DNA of 11,211 nucleotides from an uncultured Mollicutes bacterium (GTDB taxonomy: Bacteria > Bacillota_I > Bacilli_A > RFN20 > CAG-826). The notes under the pieces are model-generated. The model worked only from the letters and a program-made list of their open reading frames with translations. It searched no databases and was not told the DNA's origin. The stretch is taken from contig CALBGF010000178.1 of assembly GCA_937893635.1 (NCBI GenBank), positions 1 to 11,211 of the forward strand, read 5' to 3'. Positions 1 through 5,448 of the stretch are shown here, piece by piece (within the stretch, counting starts at the first letter, position 1; every line of letters begins with the position of its first letter). The position numbers were made by a program, and so were the translations under genes.

Positions 1-9
1 TTTTACAAA

Positions 10-39
10 TTGTTGAATTATAAAATCCAATCTTATAAA
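10..39 (+). promoter_or_regulatory. possible sigma-A promoter of the TerB-like gene
   Basis: A TTGTTG hexamer at 10-15 lies 18 bases before TATAAA at 34-39, and the ribosome site follows at 52-58. The spacing is acceptable, but in sequence this AT-rich such matches arise by chance, and the window starts too close to exclude an upstream gene in the same transcript. Confidence 0.35.
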
Positions 40-68
40 ATAATATTACTTAAGGGAGTTTGTTAATT

Positions 69-539
69 ATGTACGCATATGAAATTTTTGAAATAGTTAA
101 AAATAATACTAAAAAAACAATCGAGCAAGAAGGTAGTTCTTGTATTGTTGGCTTTGCAAATGAGTTATATAATCGATTAATACGTAACGAAGGATTAGAT
201 AAGCAGGCTGCTTATGAAGTAATAATGGGGGCTTTTGCGTGTGTTGCTTGTAATGATGGCAAAATATCTATGGAAGAATATTATGCTATGAAAAAAATGC
301 TTAAGGCAGGAGATTATTTTACATATGATGAATTTTTTAATAGAATGGTAAAATATAATAAGCAAGAATGGCGTAATAAGACTATCCAAGTATTTCAATC
401 ATTAACAGATAGACAAGATGCTGTTCAATTTTTATACTTTACAACCGCAGTGGCTTTAATAGATAATAATTTAGCTCAAAATGAGGAATTATTTATTACT
501 TCACTTTGTGGTGTTGTTCGTGATCGTTTTGATCGTTAA
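69..539 (+). CDS. TerB-fold (tellurite-resistance TerB-like) protein
   Basis: Predicted soluble, all-helical protein of 156 residues. The central stretch (about residues 46-75, around ACNDGKISMEEYYAMKKML) has the pattern typical of TerB-like domains: a hydrophobic helix, an acidic Asp-Gly turn, Ser/Met-Glu-Glu, then another helix. TerB-fold proteins are widespread; some bind divalent metal through acidic turns, but most have no assigned role, and tellurite resistance should not be inferred here because no other ter gene is visible. The ATG at 69 is chosen because AAGGGAG at 52-58 sits 10 bases upstream; an in-frame TTG at 60 would lie one base from that site and is unlikely. There is no signal peptide or membrane segment. 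It is followed by its own terminator and appears monocistronic. Confidence 0.6.
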   Translation: MYAYEIFEIVKNNTKKTIEQEGSSCIVGFANELYNRLIRNEGLDKQAAYEVIMGAFACVACNDGKISMEEYYAMKKMLKAGDYFTYDEFFNRMVKYNKQEWRNKTIQVFQSLTDRQDAVQFLYFTTAVALIDNNLAQNEELFITSLCGVVRDRFDR

Positions 540-569
540 TAAGTTAATTTAGAGTAATAATCAATGTAT

Positions 570-600
570 AGAACGTACTTAATCGTACGTTTTTTTATTT
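570..600 (+). terminator. intrinsic terminator after the TerB-like gene
   Basis: AACGTAC (572-578) and GTACGTT (585-591) form a perfect 7-bp stem with a 6-base loop, followed by a T-rich run to about 603. It separates the TerB-like gene from the polyphosphate operon. Confidence 0.85.
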
Positions 601-658
601 TTCCAATAAAAATATAAGGCTTGTTACTTTATAAAATAAAACAAGGAGGTGTATCATC

Positions 659-1375
659 ATGGATAGAAATGATATTTTTAAGCGATATGAATTAAAATAT
701 CTATTAACTATAGAGCAATATAATAATATTTTAAATTCTCTTAAAGATAAAATAATTTTAGATAAATATGGTGAAACCTTAATTAGTAATATTTATTATG
801 ATACACCTAATTATTTATTAATTCGTCATTCGTTAGAAAAACCAGTTTATAAAGAAAAACTCCGGATTAGAGGATATGGAATTATAAAAGACGATTCAAC
901 AGTTTTTATCGAATTAAAGAAGAAATATGATGGTATTGTTTATAAAAGAAGAGTAAAAAGTAATTATCAAGAATCTGTTAATTTATCAAGCAATATGATA
1001 CCTAATTCTCAAATTGAAAAAGAGATTAAATACTTTTTTTCATTTTATAAAAATCTTATGCCTAAAATGTATTTATCATATGAAAGAACTGCTTATATCG
1101 GTAAAGAAGATAGTTCGTTACGTATTACATTTGATAAAAATATCTTGTGGCGGAATTATGATTTAGATTTAAGAAAAGGTAGTTATGGCACTAATGTTAT
1201 TAATCCTAATCAAGTATTAATGGAAATTAAAATTAATAATGCCATTCCGATGTGGTTAAGCAATATTTTAACTAATACAAAAGCTAACAAAACATCATTT
1301 TCTAAATATGGTGTTGCTTATTTACAATTATTAAAAGAAAAAGAAAGAAGTGATATTTATGCAAGAGTTATTTAA
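659..1375 (+). CDS. VTC-domain polyphosphate polymerase-like protein
   Basis: Predicted cytoplasmic-face enzyme of the VTC/CYTH-like tunnel fold, which in yeast Vtc4 makes polyphosphate from ATP. The 238 residues match a free-standing bacterial VTC domain. The charged tunnel signatures are all visible in order: R9/E11/K13 (RYELKY), the YYDT turn at 46-49, K67/R69/R71 (KLRIRGYG), E85/K87 (FIELKKK), K97/R98, R143 (YERTAY), R155 (LRITFD), E189/K191 (MEIKI) and K216 near the C terminus. This suggests an active polymerase, although the residue mapping to Vtc4 is by eye. The start has an excellent AAGGAGGT (643-650) eight bases before the ATG. The end overlaps the following DUF4956 gene by 17 bases, so the two are co-translated. 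VTC and DUF4956 genes are a recurrent pair in Bacillota, often with a CotH-like gene, which is absent here. Confidence 0.88.
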   Translation: MDRNDIFKRYELKYLLTIEQYNNILNSLKDKIILDKYGETLISNIYYDTPNYLLIRHSLEKPVYKEKLRIRGYGIIKDDSTVFIELKKKYDGIVYKRRVKSNYQESVNLSSNMIPNSQIEKEIKYFFSFYKNLMPKMYLSYERTAYIGKEDSSLRITFDKNILWRNYDLDLRKGSYGTNVINPNQVLMEIKINNAIPMWLSNILTNTKANKTSFSKYGVAYLQLLKEKERSDIYARVI

Positions 1376-2042
1376 TAGTATATTTGAAACAAATGAACAA
1401 ACAATCGGAGTTGGTAGTTTCTTATTATGCATTTTATTTGGTTTAATCGTCGGAGCGATGTATTATTTTGCTTATACATTTAAAAATAAAGTAACAACAA
1501 GTTTTAAAACAAGTGTTGCATTACTTCCTGTTGTAGTTTGTGTCGTTATTATGATGGTTAATGGTAATATTGGTATTGGTGTTGCTATTGCGGGAGCATT
1601 TTCTTTAGTAAGATTTCGTTCTGCTCAAGGAAATGCTAAAGAAATCGTTGTAATATTTATGACAATGTGCTCAGGATTAATATTAGGAGTGGGATATTTA
1701 GCCTATGCAACATTATTTACACTTATTATGTGTTTATTAATACTTGGATCAAATATTATTAGTAAAAAAGTTAATAATAGAAATCAAAATCGTGTTTTAA
1801 AAGTAACAATACCAGAAGATTTAGATTATGAAGATGTTTTTGCTGATATTTTTAATAATTATTTCGAAGAAGTAGAACTAAAAAAAGTAAAAACCACTAA
1901 TATGGGAAGTTTGTTTCGTCTTACATATGATATTAAACTAAAAAAGGATAAGTCGGAAAAAGAATTAATCGATGAATTGCGTATAAAAAATGGCAATTTA
2001 GAAATAATGATTTTAAAAGATGAATTAGAAAATACCTTATAA
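1359..2042 (+). CDS. DUF4956 family membrane protein
   Basis: Integral membrane protein of 227 residues with membrane segments at about 17-38, 52-67, 95-112 and 114-133, followed by a soluble C-terminal domain (about 145-227). The conserved DUF4956 stretch is present at about 76-95 (AIAGAFSLVRFRSAQGNAKE), a glycine/arginine-rich turn after the second hydrophobic region. The function of the family is not established. Its constant pairing with VTC-domain polyphosphate polymerases suggests a membrane partner that anchors the polymerase or handles the polymer, as the VTC complex membrane parts do in yeast; this is inference. The ATG at 1359 is preferred over an in-frame GTG at 1350 because a GAAAGAAG stretch (1343-1350), the only ribosome-site candidate, lies eight bases before the ATG. 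No clear terminator follows. Confidence 0.87.
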   Translation: MQELFNSIFETNEQTIGVGSFLLCILFGLIVGAMYYFAYTFKNKVTTSFKTSVALLPVVVCVVIMMVNGNIGIGVAIAGAFSLVRFRSAQGNAKEIVVIFMTMCSGLILGVGYLAYATLFTLIMCLLILGSNIISKKVNNRNQNRVLKVTIPEDLDYEDVFADIFNNYFEEVELKKVKTTNMGSLFRLTYDIKLKKDKSEKELIDELRIKNGNLEIMILKDELENTL

Positions 2043-2057
2043 GTGATTTATTGTTAC

Positions 2058-2267
2058 CTAGTCACTATTAACTTCAGTTATAACTGGTTTACCATCTTTA
2101 TCTAATAATGGTGTAATACCTGTCCCATAAGTATTACATATTATTAAATAGGTAACACCAGTTTTTTTATCGACTATTAATGACTTATCGGCGCCAAAAA
2201 CAGTTGTGTCTTCCTTATATACTTCAACAAATCTTGTTTCTTTATTAGATTTCTTAATAATTTTCAT
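2058..2267 (-). CDS. DUF6440 family small protein
   Basis: Small 69-residue soluble protein. It carries the pattern I associate with DUF6440: RFVEVYKED near residues 12-20, then the VDKKTGVTYL strand (32-41) and the GTGITPLLDKDGKPV ending (48-62). Proteins of this kind are common in Bacillota, often beside phage or membrane-protein genes, and have no known function. The ATG at 2267 is chosen because AAGGAG lies just upstream; an in-frame TTG at 2282 would overlap the ribosome site itself. The gene starts eight bases after the stop of the DUF4177-like gene, so the two form an operon, and it converges with the DUF4956 gene on the other strand with only 15 bases between the stops. Confidence 0.75.
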   Translation of the reverse strand: MKIIKKSNKETRFVEVYKEDTTVFGADKSLIVDKKTGVTYLIICNTYGTGITPLLDKDGKPVITEVNSD

Positions 2268-2275
2268 AATGCTCC

Positions 2276-2446
2276 TTAACAAATTTCTTTTTCTTTAACA
2301 ACAATTATAGCTTTAGCACTATTTGTGATAGAAAACGAAATAAATTCATAATTTTCTTTTTCTAATTCATTTAATTTTTCTTCAAGTTTTTTAGACATTA
2401 TATCAGCTATTGGTTGATAATCGATTACAAATGTTTTATATGGCAT
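2276..2446 (-). CDS. DUF4177-like small protein
   Basis: A 56-residue protein that looks like a shortened DUF4177 domain: an N-terminal beta strand (YKTFVIDY), a helix rich in Leu, Lys and Glu (KKLEEKLNELEKENYEFISF, 19-38) and a final strand ending in IIVVKEKE. Function is unknown. The ATG at 2446 has GGAGG eight bases upstream; a longer reading from 2467 would put that ribosome site inside the coding region, so the short form is preferred. It is the first gene of a two-gene operon with the DUF6440 gene, behind a recognisable promoter. Confidence 0.65.
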   Translation of the reverse strand: MPYKTFVIDYQPIADIMSKKLEEKLNELEKENYEFISFSITNSAKAIIVVKEKEIC

Positions 2447-2479
2447 ATTTATTTCCTCCAAAGACATATTAAAAAAATC

Positions 2480-2508
2480 AATGTAAAGAATCTACATAAG
2501 ATTGTAAA
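2480..2508 (-). promoter_or_regulatory. sigma-A-type promoter for the DUF4177-like/DUF6440 operon
   Basis: Reading the minus strand, TTTACA (2508-2503) and TACATT (2485-2480) are separated by exactly 17 bases. Transcription would begin near 2473, giving a leader of about 27 bases before the ATG at 2446. Confidence 0.55.
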
Positions 2509-2532
2509 TAGAATGTAAATATTAGAGGAAAA

Positions 2533-3051
2533 CTATTTTGTTTTTTCTTGATTATCCATTTCAATTTGATTGAGGCGCTTTAATATTTTTTCTTGGTTAG
2601 TAATTAATGAGTCGACTCGTTTATATAATTCATCTAAAACTATTTCACTTTTCAAATTTACATTATAATCATTTTCGGCGCGTTTACGATCTTTTTCTTC
2701 TTGACGATTTTGACTCATCATAATTAATGGGGCTTGAATAGCGGCAATACAAGATAAAACCAAATTTAAGAGAATGAATGGATATGCATCAAATGCGTTA
2801 GTGGCTAAAATAATATTAACAACCATCCAAATTACCATAACGGCTATAAAACTAAAAATAAAAGCCCAACTACCTGCAAATTTTGCAACTGCGTCCGCGG
2901 CTTTTTGCCCAAATGAAACTTTTTCTTTTTCGTTAGTATTTAAAGTGACATTTGTATTAAGTAATTGATTAATTATTTCTTCATCTGTTAATTCTTTATC
3001 GGTGCTATGTAATAATTCTTTAATTACTCTTTTTCTATTTTTTTCATTCAT
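2533..3051 (-). CDS. DUF1003 family membrane protein
   Basis: Membrane protein of 172 residues with two membrane segments (about 61-83 and 90-111) joined by a short acidic/aromatic turn. The family hallmarks are clear: FGQKAADAVAKFAGSWAFI before the first segment and the IQAPLIMMSQNRQEEKDRKR stretch after the second, followed by a charged, coiled-coil-prone tail (about 130-168). DUF1003 proteins are widespread in bacteria; their function is not established. The N-terminal 45 residues are hydrophilic and acidic. AAGGAG lies eight bases before the ATG. The gene is monocistronic, with its own promoter upstream; no hairpin terminator is visible after its stop. Confidence 0.88.
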   Translation of the reverse strand: MNEKNRKRVIKELLHSTDKELTDEEIINQLLNTNVTLNTNEKEKVSFGQKAADAVAKFAGSWAFIFSFIAVMVIWMVVNIILATNAFDAYPFILLNLVLSCIAAIQAPLIMMSQNRQEEKDRKRAENDYNVNLKSEIVLDELYKRVDSLITNQEKILKRLNQIEMDNQEKTK

Positions 3052-3087
3052 ATGTATATCTCCTTGAAATTAAATTTTCTTTAGTTC

Positions 3088-3116
3088 ATTATAAGATATA
3101 TTATTTGATTTCTCAA
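3088..3116 (-). promoter_or_regulatory. sigma-A-type promoter of the DUF1003 gene
   Basis: On the minus strand TTGAGA (3116-3111) and a perfect TATAAT (3093-3088) are spaced by 17 bases. The predicted start is near 3081, about 30 bases before the ATG. Confidence 0.7.
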
Positions 3117-3137
3117 ATGCTTATTAATATTAAAAAG

Positions 3138-3166
3138 ACAAAAGAAAAAGGATGAAGTCATCCTTA
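3138..3166 (-). terminator. intrinsic terminator overlapping the HMA-protein stop codon
   Basis: On the minus strand AAGGATG-ACTT-CATCCTT (3165-3148) forms a perfect 7-bp stem with a 4-base loop, followed by TTTCTTTTGTC. The first bases of the stem are part of the TAA stop codon of the metal-binding protein. Confidence 0.8.
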
Positions 3167-3391
3167 TTTCATATCGTATCCAAATTCTTTTAATTTTTCT
3201 CTCATTAAATCTAAATCTAAATCATTTTCATATTTAATGACAACGTTGTTTTTTCTTGCGGAAGCTTTAACACTTTTAATATTAAAATTTTTACGAATGA
3301 TATCATTAACATGGGCTTCACACATTCCGCATTTCATACCTTCAACAGGTATTGTTATTTCTTTATAATCTTTTTTCTTGAAAAATAGCAT
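3164..3391 (-). CDS. heavy-metal-associated (HMA) domain protein, CopZ-like
   Basis: Small 75-residue protein consisting of one HMA ferredoxin-like domain. The metal site is GMKCGMCEAHV, with C21 and C24 in the MxCxxC arrangement used by copper chaperones and by the N-terminal domains of metal-transporting P-type ATPases. The last part, EKLKEFGYDMK, is the usual closing helix and strand. It probably carries soft monovalent metal such as copper(I) to an ATPase encoded elsewhere, since no transporter or repressor gene is adjacent. The extra N-terminal residues MLFFKKKDYK are basic and hydrophobic. The ATG at 3391 is preferred over an in-frame GTG at 3400, because AAGGAG lies eight bases before the ATG but touches the GTG. 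Its promoter is near-consensus and overlaps an inverted repeat, which suggests metal-responsive control. Confidence 0.85.
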   Translation of the reverse strand: MLFFKKKDYKEITIPVEGMKCGMCEAHVNDIIRKNFNIKSVKASARKNNVVIKYENDLDLDLMREKLKEFGYDMK

Positions 3392-3403
3392 ATTAGTCAC
3401 TCC

Positions 3404-3425
3404 TTGGTTAGTATTATCTAACTAA
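3404..3425. promoter_or_regulatory. inverted repeat, possible operator of the HMA gene
   Basis: TTGGTTAG (3404-3411), TATTAT, CTAACTAA (3418-3425) form 8-base arms that match except for one G-T pair, around a 6-base centre. It lies just downstream of the -10 box, where a repressor would block initiation. The GTTAG/CTAAC arms recall DtxR-family operators, but the regulator cannot be identified from this. Confidence 0.5.
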
Positions 3426-3429
3426 TAAA

Positions 3430-3457
3430 ATTATAATTCTTTTTTTAATAATGTCAA
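3430..3457 (-). promoter_or_regulatory. near-consensus sigma-A promoter of the HMA gene
   Basis: On the minus strand a perfect TTGACA (3457-3452) and a perfect TATAAT (3435-3430) are separated by 16 bases. Such a strong core promoter on a small metal-chaperone gene usually needs repression, consistent with the inverted repeat next to it. Confidence 0.75.
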
Positions 3458-3515
3458 TTAATTAACTTTATATCATAAATTTTAATCTAAAAAATAAAAT
3501 ATATTAGGTGATAAA

Positions 3516-4349
3516 ATGAATAGTTATATATTTGATAAAAGAATTCAATTAAAAGAAGCTCCGCAAAAAGTTAATTCTGTGGTTTTAGAAAATGCTTTTA
3601 ATTATGTAAAAGTAAAAGAAGGAATTCATGTAATGGGAAAAATTGGTATTACTGGTGAATGTTCTTGTGATGAACATTGTTTTCCTTTTGTGGATACTTT
3701 AGATATTGATTTAATTGTTCCGGGTGACGTGATTGGAAGCTTAAAATCATTAAAACTTGTAATTGATAATTATGATTATCATATTGTCGATGATTGCTTG
3801 AATTTTAAAATTAAATGTAATCTAGAAGGTTATGATAATTCTGAAGAAGATTTAGAAATTGATAAAGCATTTGAAGAGGCAACGAGTAATTTATCAATTG
3901 ATAATAAAAATGAGTTATTAGAACAATTTCGTGATACTTTATCAAATGAAGATGAAAAAACAATTGAAGATTTAATAAATGGTAAAGTAGATGTTATAAC
4001 TACAACGGAAGAAGGAAATAGTGAACATCCTTATATTGATGATAAATCATTTGATGAACAAGTACCAGTTGATGAATTAACTGATAAAATTGAACCTGTA
4101 AACGCCATTAACAATGAAGTTATTGAAGGTAAAATTAATGAAATCAAATCGAATTTAAATAAAAATAATACTAGTAATGCATTATTTAAAGAAGAAAGAT
4201 TTGTGGTATTTTCAAGTTTTTATCGTGTTAAAAAAGATGATACTTACGCTTCAATAGCTAAAAATTATCAAATAGATGAAGCACATTTAAGAAAAAGTAA
4301 TAATGAAAAAGAATTAAGTGAAGGAACCTTACTTCGCATCCCACGATGA
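3516..4349 (+). CDS. spoVID: SpoVID-like spore coat morphogenetic protein with LysM domain
   Basis: Probable short relative of SpoVID, the protein that drives encasement of the forespore by coat proteins in Bacillus. Residues about 12-105 form a beta-rich N-terminal domain with the wording expected for SpoVID (NYVKVKEGIHVMGKIGITGE, then a LDIDLIVPGDVI strand and an acidic NYDYHIVDD stretch). Residues 107-225 are an acidic, low-complexity linker, and 235-276 form a LysM domain (YRVKKDDTYASIAKNYQID ... GTLLRIPR). At 277 residues it is about half the length of the B. subtilis protein, mostly through a shorter linker. Identification rests on domain order plus the neighbour: the following gene is YsxE-like, and spoVID-ysxE is the Bacillus arrangement. 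AGGTGA at 3506-3511 precedes the ATG. The TGA stop overlaps the next ATG, so translation is coupled. A generic LysM protein is the alternative. Confidence 0.72.
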   Translation: MNSYIFDKRIQLKEAPQKVNSVVLENAFNYVKVKEGIHVMGKIGITGECSCDEHCFPFVDTLDIDLIVPGDVIGSLKSLKLVIDNYDYHIVDDCLNFKIKCNLEGYDNSEEDLEIDKAFEEATSNLSIDNKNELLEQFRDTLSNEDEKTIEDLINGKVDVITTTEEGNSEHPYIDDKSFDEQVPVDELTDKIEPVNAINNEVIEGKINEIKSNLNKNNTSNALFKEERFVVFSSFYRVKKDDTYASIAKNYQIDEAHLRKSNNEKELSEGTLLRIPR

Positions 4350-5278
4350 AAGATATAATTGAATCGCGCTACAACATTAAAATTAATGCGATTATCAAAA
4401 TAACGAATAAGTCTTATAAATTAATGTGCGAAGAAGGAAACTTTGTTTTAAAGTATCATAATGATCAAACATTAGAAACAATATTTTCCCGTTTATCAAT
4501 GATTAATAATGATGTGTTCTTGTTACCAATTAAATCATATAATGGCAATTATATTGAAACATTTCAAAATTTGTATTTTGCTATTTATCCTTTTGTTAAT
4601 GATGAAGTTTTGTTAAATAAGGACATTAGATTACACTTTTATGTAAAAGCAATTGCTAATTTGCATTTATGGTCGCATTATTCAATTAAAGTTAGTGATG
4701 GTTTTTTTAATGAATCATTAGATTATTTAGAAAATCAATGTGATAAAGTAGATGCTACGATTACAAGTAGAATTGAAAGAATTGAACGAGAAGAATATCA
4801 TTCTCCATCAGATTGGTATTTCTTAATGAATTACGATCATATTAAAAAAGCACTTGATGAAGCTCGAAGAAGAATAGATAACTTAGAAGATGCTTGGAAA
4901 GAAGAAAAAAATCTTAATTTGTCATTAACCTATCAAAACTTTGATTATTCGCATATCTTAGTAAAACAAAATAAGATTATATCGCTTGATAAAATGGCTT
5001 TAGCGCCTTCTATTTATGATTTAAGACAATTATTTAACGAAGCTTATATTTCAAAAATTGATATTGCTTCTTTAATTAAAGAGTATATGGATATTAATCC
5101 ATTACAAAAATATGAAAAAGAATGGCTATTAGCGTTCTTATTCATACCTAGTATTACGCATGTTAACGATGAAATAAAAGATATTGAACTATTATTTAAG
5201 TGTCTTAATCGCTTAACTTCTGTTGAATCTTTTGCTAACTTATTAACAGAAGAAGAAACTAGTGAAGAAAGTAATTAA
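4346..5278 (+). CDS. ysxE: YsxE/CotS-family kinase-like spore coat protein
   Basis: A 310-residue protein with the outline of the aminoglycoside-phosphotransferase/CotS fold. The N-lobe has NFVLKYH with K36 as the likely ATP-site lysine, then a hinge-like LYFAIYPFV (76-84). The middle carries the AIANLHLWS helix (102-110). The C-lobe has LTYQNFDYSHILV (194-206), where active enzymes read roughly LxHGDxxxxNhLV, and an APSIYDLRQLF ending (220-230). The catalytic Asp appears replaced by N198 and the metal-binding Asn by H203, so it is probably a pseudokinase, as seems common in coat proteins of this family. It starts at ATGA shared with the SpoVID-like stop, the same partnership as in B. subtilis. 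A strong terminator follows 20 bases after the stop. The assignment to YsxE rather than CotS or YutH relies on position. Confidence 0.7.
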   Translation: MKDIIESRYNIKINAIIKITNKSYKLMCEEGNFVLKYHNDQTLETIFSRLSMINNDVFLLPIKSYNGNYIETFQNLYFAIYPFVNDEVLLNKDIRLHFYVKAIANLHLWSHYSIKVSDGFFNESLDYLENQCDKVDATITSRIERIEREEYHSPSDWYFLMNYDHIKKALDEARRRIDNLEDAWKEEKNLNLSLTYQNFDYSHILVKQNKIISLDKMALAPSIYDLRQLFNEAYISKIDIASLIKEYMDINPLQKYEKEWLLAFLFIPSITHVNDEIKDIELLFKCLNRLTSVESFANLLTEEETSEESN

Positions 5279-5298
5279 TATTTATCAAAAATTACACT

Positions 5299-5330
5299 GA
5301 CTACTACGAACAAACTCGTAGTAGTTTTTA
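5299..5330 (+). terminator. intrinsic terminator of the spoVID-ysxE operon
   Basis: ACTACTACGA (5300-5309) and TCGTAGTAGT (5316-5325) form a perfect 10-bp stem with a 6-base loop, followed by TTTTA. It isolates the spore-coat pair from the downstream Spo0A-box promoter. Confidence 0.9.
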
Positions 5331-5344
5331 TGTTACATTGCTAA

Positions 5345-5361
5345 TGTCGAACTATGTCGAA
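5345..5361 (+). promoter_or_regulatory. two tandem perfect Spo0A boxes
   Basis: TGTCGAA occurs at 5345-5351 and again at 5355-5361, within a tandem ATGTCGAAC-T-ATGTCGAAC repeat. TGTCGAA is the established Spo0A-binding consensus (0A box), and head-to-tail boxes one helical turn apart are how two Spo0A DNA-binding domains sit on DNA. Relative to the predicted start near 5405 the boxes cover about -60 to -44, ending nine bases before the -35 hexamer, a position suited to activation. No other perfect 0A box was noticed in the window. Confidence 0.8.
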
Positions 5362-5370
5362 CAAAAAAAG

Positions 5371-5398
5371 TTGCTATAAAGGTTACATATTGTATAAT
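5371..5398 (+). promoter_or_regulatory. promoter of the secreted-protein gene
   Basis: TTGCTA (5371-5376) and a perfect TATAAT (5393-5398) are 16 bases apart. The weak -35 and slightly short spacer fit a promoter that depends on an activator; the two 0A boxes just upstream supply the obvious candidate, Spo0A. Confidence 0.75.
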
Positions 5399-5404
5399 CA
5401 AAGT

Positions 5405-5422
5405 GTAAGCATGCATGATTAC
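5405..5422. promoter_or_regulatory. 18-bp palindrome on the predicted transcription start
   Basis: GTAAGCATGCATGATTAC is symmetric at eight of nine base pairs (only 5409/5418 mismatch). It begins seven bases after the -10 box, so it covers about +1 to +18. Position and symmetry suggest an operator for a dimeric repressor, or a 5' mRNA hairpin. Confidence 0.45.
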
Positions 5423-5448
5423 TAAAAACATTGAAAGGGGTAATAAAA

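Noticed and set aside
195..398. 67-residue open frame on the minus strand inside the TerB-like gene
   Set aside because: Antisense shadow of a well-supported gene, with no ribosome site and a hydrophobic low-complexity translation.
600..642. Promoter for the polyphosphate operon at TATAAA (630-635)
   Set aside because: No acceptable -35 hexamer at 16-18 bases, and the implied start would fall on the ribosome site.
2042..2066. AGTGA/TCACT inverted repeat between the converging DUF4956 and DUF6440 genes as a bidirectional terminator
   Set aside because: The stem is only 5 bp with a 15-base loop and no T-run on either side.
2774..2968. 64-residue open frame on the plus strand inside the DUF1003 gene
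   Set aside because: Opposite-strand shadow of a clearly recognised protein family.
3453..3481. Possible sigma-E-type promoter (CATAAATT as -10) upstream of the SpoVID-like gene
   Set aside because: The -10 is only a 6 of 8 match and no good -35 element lies at the right distance; in such AT-rich DNA this is not convincing, although mother-cell control would be expected.
3787..3793. TGTCGAT as a further Spo0A box
   Set aside because: Imperfect, single and inside the SpoVID-like coding region, so probably chance.
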